Assembly: GCF_000389965.1 (NCBI RefSeq)
Contig: NC_021191.1
Location: 1,055,501 to 1,119,500, forward strand
DNA: 64,000 nt
Reading direction: 5' to 3'
Origin: Actinoplanes sp. N902-109
Lineage (GTDB): Bacteria; Actinomycetota; Actinomycetes; Mycobacteriales; Micromonosporaceae
Part shown: positions 7,569 through 16,563 of the stretch, piece after piece
Layout of the letters: every line of letters starts with the position of its first letter
Position numbering within the stretch: position 1 is the stretch's first letter
Notes under the pieces: model-generated
The model's database searches: none
The model's input: only the letters and a program-made list of their open reading frames with translations
Told to the model about the DNA's origin: nothing
Translations under genes and position numbers: made by a program

Positions 7569-9455
7569 ATGTGTGGCATCGTGGGTTACGTCGGCGGCCG
7601 TCCGGCGCTTCAGATCGTTCTTGACGGGCTCCGGCGCCTGGAATACCGCGGCTACGACTCTGCCGGCGTAGCAGTGGTCGATGACACCGTCATCCTGACC
7701 GAGAAGCGCGCCGGCAAGCTGGCAAACCTGGAAAAGGCACTGGTCGAGCGCACCGGCGACGGCATCGCCACCGGTCCGACCGCCATCGGGCACACCCGCT
7801 GGGCCACCCATGGCGGCCCCACCGACCGCAACGCGCACCCGCACCTCTCCGCCGACGGCCGGGTCGCGGTGATCCACAACGGCATCATCGAGAACTTCGG
7901 CCGGCTGCGCGCCGAGCTGGAGGCCACCGGCGTCGAGTTCCGCAGCGACACCGACACCGAGTGCGCCGCCCACCTGCTCGCCGCCGAGATGCGCCGGCTG
8001 CGCGAGGCCGGCACCGAGCTGGCCGGTCCGCAGCTGCTCGCCGAGGGCATGCGCCGCACGGTCAGCCGGCTGGAGGGCGCGTTCACCCTGCTGGCCATCG
8101 ACGTCGCGGTGCCCGACGCGGTGGTGGCCGCCCGCCGCAACTCGCCGCTGGTCGTCGGCCGCGGCGCCGGCGAGAACTTCCTCGCCAGCGATGTCGCCGC
8201 GTTCATCGAGCACACCCGGGAGGCGATCGAGCTGGGTCAGGACCAGGTCGTGCTGATCACTCCCGAGGCCATCGAGATCACCGACTTCGCCGGTGAGCCC
8301 GCCACGGGCAAGGAGTTCCACGTCGACTGGGACGTCTCCGCCGCGGAGAAGGGCGGCTACGACTACTTCATGCTCAAGGAGATCGCCGAGCAGCCGGAGG
8401 CGATCGCGGACACGCTGCTCGGCCGGCTCTCCGAGCGCGGCGACATCGTCCTCGACGAGGTCCGCCTCACCGACCAGGACCTGCGGGACGTCGACAAGGT
8501 GTTCATCGTGGCCTGCGGCACGTCCTACAACGCCGGCATGGTCGCCAAGTACGCGATCGAGCACTGGGTGCGCATCCCGTGCGAGGTGGAACTGGCCAGC
8601 GAGTTCCGTTACCGCGACCCGATCCTCGACCGCTCGACGCTGATGATCGTGATCAGCCAGTCCGGCGAGACCATGGACACGCTGATGGCCCTGCGTCACG
8701 CCAAGGAGCAGAAGGCCCGGGTGCTGGCGATCTGCAACACCAACGGCTCGACGATCCCGCGCGAGTCCGACGCGGTGCTCTACACCCACGGCGGGCCGGA
8801 GATCGCGGTCGCGTCGACCAAGGCCTTCCTCACCCAGCTCGTCGCCTGCTATCTGATCGGCCTGCACCTCGCCCAGATCCGCGGCGTGATGTACGCCGAC
8901 GAGGTCGCCGCCGTCGTCTCCCGGCTGCGCCGTACCCCGGACAACCTGCGCGAGCTGCTCGGCCAGATGGAGGACGTGCGGCAGCTCGCCCGTGACCTGA
9001 AGACCGCGTCGACCGTGCTGTTCATCGGCCGGCACGTCGGCTTCCCTGTGGCCCTCGAAGGCGCGCTCAAGCTCAAGGAACTCGCGTACATGCACGCCGA
9101 GGGCTTCGCGGCCGGCGAGCTGAAGCACGGTCCCATCGCGCTGATCGACCAGGGCACGCCGGTGGTGTGCGTGGTGCCGTCGCCGGCGGGCCGGGGTGTG
9201 CTGCGCGACAAGGTCGTCTCCAACATTCAGGAGGTGCGCGCCCGCGGTGCGCGGACGATCGTCATCGCCGAGGAGGGCGATGACGACGTGGCCGCGTACG
9301 CAGATCATCTGATCACCGTGCCGCGCACTCCCACGCTGCTCGCGCCGCTCATGACGGCCGTGCCGCTGCAGATCCTCGCGTGCGAGATCGCGGCGGCCCG
9401 GGGCCATGACGTCGACCAGCCGCGCAACCTGGCCAAGTCGGTCACCGTGGAATGA
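7569..9455 (+). CDS. glmS: Glutamine-fructose-6-phosphate aminotransferase (isomerizing)
   Basis: Makes glucosamine-6-phosphate from fructose-6-phosphate and glutamine, the first step to UDP-GlcNAc. 628 residues. The start is fixed by the N-terminal nucleophile: MCGIVGYVGGRPA, so Cys2 becomes residue 1 after Met removal. The glutaminase domain has GHTRWATHG and HNGIIEN. Two SIS domains follow (CGTSYNAG, SQSGETMDT, EGALKLKELAYMHAEGFAAGE) and the end is DQPRNLAKSVTVE. No ribosome site precedes the ATG; TACGCT 7 bases upstream suggests a leaderless transcript. The 3' end overlaps the convergent DUF1023 gene by 14 bases. Confidence 0.97.
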   Translation: MCGIVGYVGGRPALQIVLDGLRRLEYRGYDSAGVAVVDDTVILTEKRAGKLANLEKALVERTGDGIATGPTAIGHTRWATHGGPTDRNAHPHLSADGRVAVIHNGIIENFGRLRAELEATGVEFRSDTDTECAAHLLAAEMRRLREAGTELAGPQLLAEGMRRTVSRLEGAFTLLAIDVAVPDAVVAARRNSPLVVGRGAGENFLASDVAAFIEHTREAIELGQDQVVLITPEAIEITDFAGEPATGKEFHVDWDVSAAEKGGYDYFMLKEIAEQPEAIADTLLGRLSERGDIVLDEVRLTDQDLRDVDKVFIVACGTSYNAGMVAKYAIEHWVRIPCEVELASEFRYRDPILDRSTLMIVISQSGETMDTLMALRHAKEQKARVLAICNTNGSTIPRESDAVLYTHGGPEIAVASTKAFLTQLVACYLIGLHLAQIRGVMYADEVAAVVSRLRRTPDNLRELLGQMEDVRQLARDLKTASTVLFIGRHVGFPVALEGALKLKELAYMHAEGFAAGELKHGPIALIDQGTPVVCVVPSPAGRGVLRDKVVSNIQEVRARGARTIVIAEEGDDDVAAYADHLITVPRTPTLLAPLMTAVPLQILACEIAAARGHDVDQPRNLAKSVTVE

Positions 9456-10752
9456 CATCGCCCCGCCCGAGGGTGATGGCGGCGAGGGCGTCCAGCGCCG
9501 GGCGCCCCTTGTCCCAGTAGCCGAGGTGCCCGGCGTCCGGCTGGCTCGCCACCGTGCGGGCCCCGAACGCCGGCCCCGCCGGGTCCGCCCCGAAGAACAG
9601 GGCGTCGCCCGACCCGGCAAGGGGACCCGCGATCAGGGCACCCACGGCCCGGCGCGGCGACACGACCCACTGGATCACATCGTGGCGTGCGGTCATGGCC
9701 CACACCTCGTCCGCCGGCACTGCCAACTGGTTCACGTGGTCCACGCCGACGCCCGGGGAGCCCACGAAGATCACGCTGTCGGCCAGCCCGGGAGCGGCCG
9801 CGGCCCGGCCCACGACCAGCGAGCCGTAGCTGTGGCCGAGCACCGTCTGCCGGCCGGGCGGGCCGAGGTGGGTGGCGCGCAGCCCCTCCTGGAAGCGGCG
9901 CAGCTCCCGTGCTCCGGCAACCGCTCGGGAACCACTGGCGGCTTCGCCGAGGTGATCGGGGGCGTCGTAGCCGAGCCACATGATGGTGCTGACCGACTGG
10001 GCGGGCGCCAGCTCGTGGGCCCGTACCGCAATGCGCTCGGTGCGGGTCAGATCGTTGCCGGCGGAGGTGAGATCCGCGGTCATGCCGGGCACCTGGGTGA
10101 GCACGGCGGAAGCCCGGTCCGGATCACCCAGCGCGACCACCACCCGGCCGTCCCCGCCCGGGTCGAGGCGCAGCAGATAGGCCCGCTGCCCGCCACGATC
10201 CTCGATCAGCCGCTCGGCGAACGGGCCGGCGAGCAGCAGGCGGTTGGCCCGGTCCCGGGCGGCGGCCGGGATGCCGTCGAGCGAGCCGAGCCAACCCGGC
10301 TGGGTGGCCAGCACCCAGTCGCGCCGGCCCGGGCTCAACGACTCCCACCAGCGCCGGACCTCACCCGGTGCCGACGTGCACGAGGGCTGACCGCCGCCGG
10401 GTGGCGGCACCGGCGGCAGGAAGAGCTCGTTGAGCAGGCCTGTGGTCGTCGTGTCGGCGGCTCGGGCGGCCGGCAGACCGGCACCGGCCCGGGCCCGGGT
10501 CAGTGCCGCCGCGAACTCGCTCAGCGCCTGATCAGCGGCCCAGCACCCGAGCCGGAACGCGGTCAGCCCGCGAACCAGCCGGCCGATCGCAGCCATGGCG
10601 GCGCCGGCGCACGAGCCCTGCCAGAAGCGGCCCGCGCGGGCGGCACACGCCTTGATGTCGGCGATCCACTGACCAGCCGTCGTCGCCAGCGCGCGCCAGA
10701 ACAGCGCGGCTGCCCGCCACTGCGCCGGGTCCGTGGCGTCGAGCAGCGTCAC
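9442..10752 (-). CDS. DUF1023 alpha/beta hydrolase
   Basis: 436 residues with GTG start. The N-terminal about 200 residues are helical. The C-terminal hydrolase domain has MWLGYDAP, the nucleophile elbow GHSYGSLV, VFVGSPGVGVDHV and a late His in PDAGHLGYW, all features of the DUF1023 family (actinobacterial alpha/beta hydrolases of unknown substrate). The start overlaps the stop of the upstream EspC-like gene (GTGA), so the two are translationally coupled and probably act together. The 3' end overlaps the end of glmS by 14 bases. Confidence 0.75.
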   Translation of the reverse strand: MTLLDATDPAQWRAAALFWRALATTAGQWIADIKACAARAGRFWQGSCAGAAMAAIGRLVRGLTAFRLGCWAADQALSEFAAALTRARAGAGLPAARAADTTTTGLLNELFLPPVPPPGGGQPSCTSAPGEVRRWWESLSPGRRDWVLATQPGWLGSLDGIPAAARDRANRLLLAGPFAERLIEDRGGQRAYLLRLDPGGDGRVVVALGDPDRASAVLTQVPGMTADLTSAGNDLTRTERIAVRAHELAPAQSVSTIMWLGYDAPDHLGEAASGSRAVAGARELRRFQEGLRATHLGPPGRQTVLGHSYGSLVVGRAAAAPGLADSVIFVGSPGVGVDHVNQLAVPADEVWAMTARHDVIQWVVSPRRAVGALIAGPLAGSGDALFFGADPAGPAFGARTVASQPDAGHLGYWDKGRPALDALAAITLGRGDVIPR

Positions 10753-11027
10753 TGGATGCTCCGCAGGCGCGCTGCGACCCGGGCATCCGCACCCTCGTAG
10801 TCGTCGGCCGCTGCGTCGGCGGCCTGGCCGATCGCGTCGAGATCGCGCACCAGACCGGTCAGCATGCGCCGGGCGGCCTCGGCCGCACCGGCCTCGGCGG
10901 CGGTCGAGGACCAGGGCGGACCAGCCACCGGTGGCAGCGGCCCCAGGGTCACGCGGGCCCCGGTGCGGCGCAGCTCCAGCGCCCAGAGCCGCAGCTCAGC
11001 GGGGTCGACCTCAAGAACGGAACTCAT
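10749..11027 (-). CDS. Small helical protein, EspC/WXG100-like
   Basis: 92 residues, Ala-rich, predicted mostly helical, starting MSSVLEVDPAELRLWALELR and containing a W-S motif (PPWSSTAAEAG). Size, helical character and its position in front of a DUF1023 gene recall ESX-type excreted proteins (EspC-like). No secretion machinery is visible, so export is only a suggestion. GGAGG lies 6 bases before the ATG. Confidence 0.6.
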   Translation of the reverse strand: MSSVLEVDPAELRLWALELRRTGARVTLGPLPPVAGPPWSSTAAEAGAAEAARRMLTGLVRDLDAIGQAADAAADDYEGADARVAARLRSIQ

Positions 11028-11155
11028 CGGCTGCCTCCAGCACGGGTGTCTCGGGCCACCGACAGTAGGGATTCAGCCGTCGCCCCGCCGACGGCCTGTG
11101 GACAACGCGCGTGACTTCGCGTCAACGTCGACGGGCTGTGGATAACCCGGCTCGA

Positions 11156-11161
11156 TAGGGT
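11156..11161 (+). promoter_or_regulatory. -10 element of a leaderless acpS promoter
   Basis: TAGGGT, 7 bases before the acpS GTG, which lacks a ribosome site. Confidence 0.55.
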
Positions 11162-11168
11162 TGGTTGT

Positions 11169-11537
11169 GTGATCGTTTCTGTCGGGATCGATGTGGTGCT
11201 GGTGGCCCGTTTCGCGGCGGCGCTGGAGCGGACCCCGCTGCTCGCGGACCGGCTCTTCACCGAGGCCGAACGGGTGACGAGGACCGGCGGCGCGCGCTCG
11301 GCGGAGTCGCTGGCCGCCCGGTTCGCGGCCAAGGAGGCCGTGGCCAAGGCGCTCGGCGCCCCCGGGGGCATGCGCTGGCACGACTGCGAGATTGTCTCGG
11401 ACCCGGACGGCCGTCCCTGGCTGACGGTCGGCGGGACGGTTGCCGCGATCGCGGCGGAGCGGGGAGTCAACCGCTGGCACCTGTCGCTGTCCCACGACGG
11501 TGGCATCGCCTCGGCCATGGTGGTGGCCGAGAGCTGA
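11169..11537 (+). CDS. acpS: Holo-[acyl-carrier-protein] synthase
   Basis: Transfers phosphopantetheine from CoA to acyl carrier protein. 122 residues, normal for AcpS, starting IVSVGIDVVLVARF with the metal-binding Asp in GIDVV, then the second motif AARFAAKEAVAKALG and the C-terminal HLSLSHDGGIASAMVV. GTG start with a TAGGGT hexamer 7 bases upstream and no ribosome site, so probably leaderless. The nnr gene follows 28 bases later and has its own ribosome site. Confidence 0.95.
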   Translation: MIVSVGIDVVLVARFAAALERTPLLADRLFTEAERVTRTGGARSAESLAARFAAKEAVAKALGAPGGMRWHDCEIVSDPDGRPWLTVGGTVAAIAAERGVNRWHLSLSHDGGIASAMVVAES

Positions 11538-11565
11538 GCAAGGACGGCTGGACAGGGGAGGACAG

Positions 11566-13014
11566 ATGCGGCACGCATGGCGGGTGGCGGACGTACGGTC
11601 CGCAGAGAAAGCTCTGATGACAACGCTGCCCGAGGGCACGCTGATGCAGCGCGCCGCGGCCGGGCTCGCGCGCCGGTGCGCCCTGGTGCTGCAGGAGCGC
11701 GGCGGGGTCTACGGCGCGACGGTGGTCCTGCTGATCGGCAGCGGTGACAACGGCGGCGACGCGCTCCATGCCGGTGCGCGGCTGGCGTCCCGGGGTGCTG
11801 CGGTGCTCGCGATCCTGCTGCAACCCGACCGGGTGCACGGCGCGGGCCTGGCCGAGTTGCGGCGGGCCGGCGGCCGGGTCGTCGAGGATCTGCCTGCCCG
11901 GGCCGACCTGGTGATGGACGGCATCGTCGGCATCGGCGGCAGCGGTGGGCTGCGCCCGGCCGCGGCGGCGCTGGTCAACCGGCTCGCTAGCCTGCGAGGG
12001 CGGGACGGCGGCCGGGCTGTGGTGGTCGCCGTGGACGTGCCGAGCGGCGTGACGGTCGACACCGGGGACGTGCCGGGTGACGCCGTGCACGCGGATGTGA
12101 CTGTGACGTTCGGGTGCCTCAAGGTCGCCCATGTGGTGGGGGCTGCGGCGGCGATCGCGGGCCATGTCGAGCTGGTGGACATCGGGCTCGGGGCGACTCT
12201 GCGTGGTGCTCCGGCCGTACACGTGCCGGACGCCTCCGATGTTGCCGCGTGGTGGCCGCGACCCGGGGCGGCGTCGGACAAGTACACGCGCGGCGTGGTG
12301 GGGGTGGCAACGGGCTCGGCGACCTACCCCGGTGCCGCCGTGTTGTCGGTCACCGGTGCCCTGGCCGGTCCCACCGGCATGGTCCGTTACGCGGGCACGG
12401 CCGATCGCGAGGTGCTCCGGCAGCACCCCTCGGTCGTTGCCGCCAAGCGGGTCGCCGATGCGGGCCGGGTGCAGGCGTGGTTGTGCGGCTCCGGGCTCGG
12501 GACCAGCGACGATGCCCGTACGGAACTGCGCAGTGTCCTTGCCTCACCGCTGCCGGTGCTGCTGGACGCCGATGCGCTGACCCTGCTGGTCGACGGGCGG
12601 CACGCCAACGACCTGCGCCGCGACGCACCTTTGGTGATCACGCCGCACGACCGTGAGTTCGCGCGGCTGGCCGGCGAGGAACCCGGCGCCGATCGGATGC
12701 AGGCGGCGCTGCGGCTGGCGGCCTGGATCAACGCCGTTGTCCTGCTCAAGGGCGACCGCACGATCGTGGCGACGCCCTCGGGCGAGGTGTGGGCCAACCC
12801 GACCGGCAGTGCCGATCTGGCGACGGCCGGTTCCGGGGATGTGCTGGCGGGCCTGCTCGGGTCGCTGCTGGCCGCCGGGCTCGCGCCGGACAAGGCGGCG
12901 GTGGCGGCCGCGTACGTGCACGGGCTGGCCGGTCGGCGCGCGGGTCAGGACGGGCCGGTGACCTCGGCGGATATGGCCGCCGCACTCCGGCCCGTGCTCG
13001 CCGACCTGCTGTGA
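11566..13014 (+). CDS. nnr: Bifunctional NAD(P)H-hydrate epimerase / ADP-dependent NAD(P)H-hydrate dehydratase
   Basis: Repairs damaged (hydrated) NADH and NADPH. 482 residues. N-terminal YjeF epimerase domain (to about 205) with LIGSGDNGGDALHAGARLA and VAVDVPSGVTVDTG; C-terminal carbohydrate-kinase-like dehydratase domain (about 225-480) with DKYTRGVVGVATGS, PHDREFARL and NPTGSADLATAGSGDVLAG. ATG 11566 follows GGGGAGGAC. The acpS-nnr-alr-tsaE arrangement is common in actinobacteria. Confidence 0.93.
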   Translation: MRHAWRVADVRSAEKALMTTLPEGTLMQRAAAGLARRCALVLQERGGVYGATVVLLIGSGDNGGDALHAGARLASRGAAVLAILLQPDRVHGAGLAELRRAGGRVVEDLPARADLVMDGIVGIGGSGGLRPAAAALVNRLASLRGRDGGRAVVVAVDVPSGVTVDTGDVPGDAVHADVTVTFGCLKVAHVVGAAAAIAGHVELVDIGLGATLRGAPAVHVPDASDVAAWWPRPGAASDKYTRGVVGVATGSATYPGAAVLSVTGALAGPTGMVRYAGTADREVLRQHPSVVAAKRVADAGRVQAWLCGSGLGTSDDARTELRSVLASPLPVLLDADALTLLVDGRHANDLRRDAPLVITPHDREFARLAGEEPGADRMQAALRLAAWINAVVLLKGDRTIVATPSGEVWANPTGSADLATAGSGDVLAGLLGSLLAAGLAPDKAAVAAAYVHGLAGRRAGQDGPVTSADMAAALRPVLADLL

Positions 13015-13038
13015 ACCGTTGTTGTCATACCTCTTCAT

Positions 13039-13044
13039 TAGGCT
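13039..13044 (+). promoter_or_regulatory. -10 element of a leaderless alr promoter
   Basis: TAGGCT, 7 bases before ATG 13052. It selects this start over the ATG at 13046. Confidence 0.5.
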
Positions 13045-13051
13045 GATGGAC

Positions 13052-14191
13052 ATGTGGCAGGCCGAAATCCGCGTCGACCTCGACGCCATCCGGGACAACG
13101 TCGCGACCTTGCGTGCCGCGACGACCGCCGAGGTCATGGCGGTCGTCAAGGCCGACGGTTACGGCCACGGCATGGTGCCGTCGGCTCGGGCGGCGCTGGC
13201 CGGCGGCGCCACCTGGCTGGGGGTGGCGGCCCTCGGCGAAGCGCTGGAACTGCGCCGCGCGGGCCTCACCGCCCCGGTGCTGGCCTGGCTGCACTCGCCC
13301 GGGTTGCCGCTGCACGAGGGGGTCGAGGCGGGCATCGATCTCAACGCGGGTTCGCTCGGTCAGCTCGACGAGCTGACCGCCGCCGCCCGGCGCGCGGGCC
13401 GCACCGCCCGCGTACATCTCAAGATCGACACGGGTCTGGCCCGCGGTGGCGCCACGCCGGCCGACTGGCCCGCGCTGGTCGAGGCCGCGGCCAAGGCCCA
13501 GGCGGATCAGGATCTGGAGATCGTCGGCGTCTGGAGTCATTTCGTACGGTCGGACGAGCCCGGGCACGAGACGACCGACCACCAGCTGGCGGTGTTCGCC
13601 GAGGGCCTCGCCGTGGCCGAGCGGTTCGGCATCGAGCCGCGCTATCGGCACATCGCCAACTCGGCGGCGACCCTGACCCGGCCCGACGCGCACTACGACC
13701 TGGTGCGACCGGGTGTGGCGATCTACGGGCTGTCGCCGCTGCCCGGTCCCCAGCCGGCGGGTCTGCGCCCGGCAATGACCGCCCGCGCGCGGATCACCAT
13801 GACGAAACGGGTGCCGCAGGGGCAGGGCGTCTCGTACGGGCACGCTTATCACACCGCGCGGGAGACGACGCTGGCATTGCTGCCGCTCGGTTATGGCGAC
13901 GGGGTGCCGCGGCATGCGTCCAATGCGGGGCCCGTGCTGCTCGGCGGCAAGGTGCGCACGATCGCCGGCCGGGTCTGCATGGATCAGATCGTGCTCGACT
14001 GCGGCGACGATCCGGTCCAGGCCGGCGATGTGGCCACGCTGTTCGGTCCGGGTACGGGTGGGGAGCCGACCGCGACGGACTGGGCCGAAGCCATCGGCAC
14101 GATCAACTACGAGATAGTCACCCGGTTCGGGGGCACCCGGGTGCCCCGCGTCTACGACGGCACGGCCGGTGTTGGCGAGGTGGCCCGGTGA
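13052..14191 (+). CDS. alr: Alanine racemase
   Basis: PLP enzyme making D-alanine for peptidoglycan. 379 residues. The PLP-lysine motif is AVVKADGYGHG (Lys about 33); the opposite catalytic Tyr is in GVSYGHAYHT. Other family signatures are LKIDTGLARGG, NSAATL, VRPGVAIYGLSP and GRVCMDQIVLDCG. The start at 13052 (MWQAEIRVDLDAI) fits both the family N terminus and a TAGGCT hexamer 7 bases upstream. The stop overlaps the start of the next gene (GTGA). Confidence 0.95.
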   Translation: MWQAEIRVDLDAIRDNVATLRAATTAEVMAVVKADGYGHGMVPSARAALAGGATWLGVAALGEALELRRAGLTAPVLAWLHSPGLPLHEGVEAGIDLNAGSLGQLDELTAAARRAGRTARVHLKIDTGLARGGATPADWPALVEAAAKAQADQDLEIVGVWSHFVRSDEPGHETTDHQLAVFAEGLAVAERFGIEPRYRHIANSAATLTRPDAHYDLVRPGVAIYGLSPLPGPQPAGLRPAMTARARITMTKRVPQGQGVSYGHAYHTARETTLALLPLGYGDGVPRHASNAGPVLLGGKVRTIAGRVCMDQIVLDCGDDPVQAGDVATLFGPGTGGEPTATDWAEAIGTINYEIVTRFGGTRVPRVYDGTAGVGEVAR

Positions 14192-15273
14192 GTTCAGCCA
14201 GGCCGCCGGTCAGCCGTCGACGGGCCAAGCAGGTCGGCATCGCGGGCGCCGTCGTCGGTGTGGCGGCGGCCGGGCTGGCCACCGCGTTCGCCGTCGAGCG
14301 GGCGCTGGTGCGGCGGTCGGTGAATGCGCCCGGTGATCCGTACGTGGACGAGGTTTTCGGTGATCAGCCGTTCGACTCGGAGCTGACGGTCACCGCGGCC
14401 GACGGCACCGATCTGCACGTGGAGATCGTCGAGCCCAAACGGCCGTCGGGCAAACCCACGATCGTCTTCGTGCATGGGTTCGCGCTGGACATGGGCACCT
14501 TCTTCTTCCAGCGCAAGGAGCTCACCGAGCAGGGCGAGCACCGCATGGTCTTCTACGACCAGCCCGGGCACGGACGCTCCGGCCGGCTCGAGAGCGGCAA
14601 CTACGACATCGCCGCGCTCGGCAAGTCGCTGGCGGCGATCCTGGACGCCACCGTTCCCGACGGGCACATCATCCTGGTCGGACACTCGATGGGCGGCATG
14701 ACCATCATGGCGTTCGCCGAGCAGTATCCCGAGTGGTTCGGCAAGCGGGTGACCGGCGTGGTGCTGATGTCCACCTCGGCCGGCCTGATCGACAAGTCCA
14801 GGATCGGCATCCAGTCGCTGGTGGCCCGGGCGAGCGCGCCGTTCTTCCCGCTGTGGGGCGCGTCGGCCCGGGTCGGCGGCGGCGCGATCGACCGTGCCCG
14901 GTTCGTCTCGTCCGACCTGGCGTGGCTGCTCACCCGCCGGTACGGGTTCGGCGACCCCAAGCCCAGCCCGTCGTTGGTCACGTTCGTGGAGCAGATGAAC
15001 TCCAAGACGTCGGTCGAGACGCTGACCAAATACCTGCACACGCTCTACACCCACAACCGGTTCCCGGCGCTGTCGGCGCTCAAGGGCGTGCCGGTGCTGG
15101 TGATGGTCGGCACCAAGGATTACCTGACACCGGTGACGCACTCCGAGGAGATTCTGCGCCACCTGCCCGACGCGGAGCTCGTGAAGATCGACAACAGCGG
15201 TCACGTCGTCATGCTGGAAAAGGCGGACGAGGTCAACGCGATCCTGCTCCCGTTCCTGGACAAGATCTCATGA
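14188..15273 (+). CDS. Membrane-anchored alpha/beta hydrolase
   Basis: 361 residues. A membrane segment near the N terminus (GIAGAVVGVAAAGLATAF) is followed by an alpha/beta-hydrolase domain with the oxyanion region VHGFALDMG, DQPGHGRS, the nucleophile elbow GHSMGGM and the final catalytic His in NSGHVVMLEKADEV. Substrate unknown. Coupled by overlapping start and stop codons to alr upstream and tsaE downstream; a hydrolase between alr and tsaE is frequent in actinobacteria. Confidence 0.85.
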   Translation: MSSARPPVSRRRAKQVGIAGAVVGVAAAGLATAFAVERALVRRSVNAPGDPYVDEVFGDQPFDSELTVTAADGTDLHVEIVEPKRPSGKPTIVFVHGFALDMGTFFFQRKELTEQGEHRMVFYDQPGHGRSGRLESGNYDIAALGKSLAAILDATVPDGHIILVGHSMGGMTIMAFAEQYPEWFGKRVTGVVLMSTSAGLIDKSRIGIQSLVARASAPFFPLWGASARVGGGAIDRARFVSSDLAWLLTRRYGFGDPKPSPSLVTFVEQMNSKTSVETLTKYLHTLYTHNRFPALSALKGVPVLVMVGTKDYLTPVTHSEEILRHLPDAELVKIDNSGHVVMLEKADEVNAILLPFLDKIS

Positions 15274-15833
15274 CCACCACGGGGATCAGGCTGTGCACGG
15301 TGGACGAGACGCAGGCTTTCGGCCGGCGGCTGGCCGGGGTGCTGCGCGCCGGTGACCTGTTGCTGCTGACCGGACCGCTGGGCGCCGGCAAGACCGCGCT
15401 CGTCCAGGGCATCGGCGCCGGGCTCGGCGTACTCGGCGCCATCACCTCACCGACGTTCGTGATCGCCCGGGTGCACCGGCCCGATCCGGCGCGCGGCGGT
15501 TCGGTGCCGCTGGTGCATGCGGACGCCTACCGGCTGGGCGACGCCGCCGACCCGCGGGCCGAGATCGACGACCTGGATCTCGACGCCTCGGCCGAGGACG
15601 CGGTCACGGTGGTCGAGTGGGGCGCGGGGCTGGTCGAGCAGCTCAACGACGAATATCTGGCCGTGCGCATCGACCGCCTCGACGACGACACCCGGGTGAT
15701 CGACCTCGTGCCGTACGGCGGCGACTGGGCGCAACGTCTGGAAAAGCTCGGCTCGACCCCGCAAGGCGTGACGTTGCCGGGCGTCACTCCGTCGGGTGCG
15801 TCGTCGCCCGGTTCGGTGCCTGGACTCGACTAG
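15270..15833 (+). CDS. tsaE: tRNA threonylcarbamoyladenosine biosynthesis ATPase
   Basis: TsaE works with TsaB, TsaD and TsaC to make the t6A modification at tRNA position 37. 187 residues: Walker A in LTGPLGAGKTALVQG, then SPTFVIARVH and a Walker B/DAYRLGD region, and VVEWGAGL. The last about 30 residues (Pro/Thr/Ser-rich) are a non-conserved tail. ATG overlaps the stop of the hydrolase gene. tsaB and tsaD lie 1.3 kb downstream beyond ung. Confidence 0.93.
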   Translation: MTTTGIRLCTVDETQAFGRRLAGVLRAGDLLLLTGPLGAGKTALVQGIGAGLGVLGAITSPTFVIARVHRPDPARGGSVPLVHADAYRLGDAADPRAEIDDLDLDASAEDAVTVVEWGAGLVEQLNDEYLAVRIDRLDDDTRVIDLVPYGGDWAQRLEKLGSTPQGVTLPGVTPSGASSPGSVPGLD

Positions 15834-15847
15834 TTATCGGAGATGAT

Positions 15848-16528
15848 GTGGACCTGATCGAGCTGCTGCCGCCGGCCTGGCGCACGGAGCTGACGCCGTT
15901 TCTCGACCCCGGTGCCACGGCGGCGCTGGGTGCGTTCGTGACCGAGCAGTACGCGACGCACACGATCTATCCGCCGATCGAGGACCTGTTCGCGGCCTAC
16001 CGGTTGTGCTCGCCGGAGCAGACCCGGGTGCTGCTGCTCGGCCAGGATCCGTATCACGGGCCGGGGCAGGCGCACGGGCTCAGCTTCAGCGTCCGCGACG
16101 GGGTGCGCGTGCCGCCCTCGTTGCGCAACGTCTACAAGGAGCTGGCCGAGGACGTCGGTGTGGCCCCGGCCGCGAGTGGTGACCTGACCGGCTGGGCGCG
16201 GCAGGGTGTGCTGCTGCTCAACGCGGTGCTGACCGTGCGCGAACGGGCCGCCGGATCGCACAAGAACAAGGGCTGGGAGACGTTCACGGATGCCACGATC
16301 CGCGCCCTCAACGCCCGCGAGGACCGGATCGTGTTCCTGCTGTGGGGTTCGTATGCGCGCAAGAAGGCGGCCCTGATCACCAATCCGGTGCACACGGTGA
16401 TCGAGTCGGGCCACCCCAGCCCGCTGAACGGCGGCAAGGACTTCTTCGGCGCCCGCATGTTCAGCGCGACGAACAAGGCCCTCGCCGATGGCGGTCGCCC
16501 ACTGATCGACTGGGACCCGCGCGCCTGA
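15848..16528 (+). CDS. ung: Uracil-DNA glycosylase, family 1
   Basis: Removes uracil from DNA. 226 residues, normal length. The water-activating loop is GQDPYHGPGQAHG (Asp67, His70), with SFSV, LNAVLTVR and the DNA-intercalating HPSPLNGGKDFFG. GTG 15848 sits just after a GGAGA ribosome site. The last codons (WDPRA and stop) lie at the start of an exact 26-bp tandem duplication that continues into the intergenic region. Confidence 0.95.
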   Translation: MDLIELLPPAWRTELTPFLDPGATAALGAFVTEQYATHTIYPPIEDLFAAYRLCSPEQTRVLLLGQDPYHGPGQAHGLSFSVRDGVRVPPSLRNVYKELAEDVGVAPAASGDLTGWARQGVLLLNAVLTVRERAAGSHKNKGWETFTDATIRALNAREDRIVFLLWGSYARKKAALITNPVHTVIESGHPSPLNGGKDFFGARMFSATNKALADGGRPLIDWDPRA

Positions 16529-16563
16529 GCCGCATCCGGGACCCGCGCGCCTGAGCCGCATCC
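16512..16563. repeat. Exact 26-bp tandem duplication covering the end of ung
   Basis: Bases 16512-16537 and 16538-16563 are identical. The first copy holds the final ung codons and its TGA; the second is non-coding. This looks like a recent slippage or duplication event. Confidence 0.9.

Noticed and set aside
7392..9620. Very long open frame on the minus strand through glmS
   Set aside because: It is antisense to a certain glmS gene and has the Asp/His/Gly/Arg/Val composition of a codon-bias shadow.
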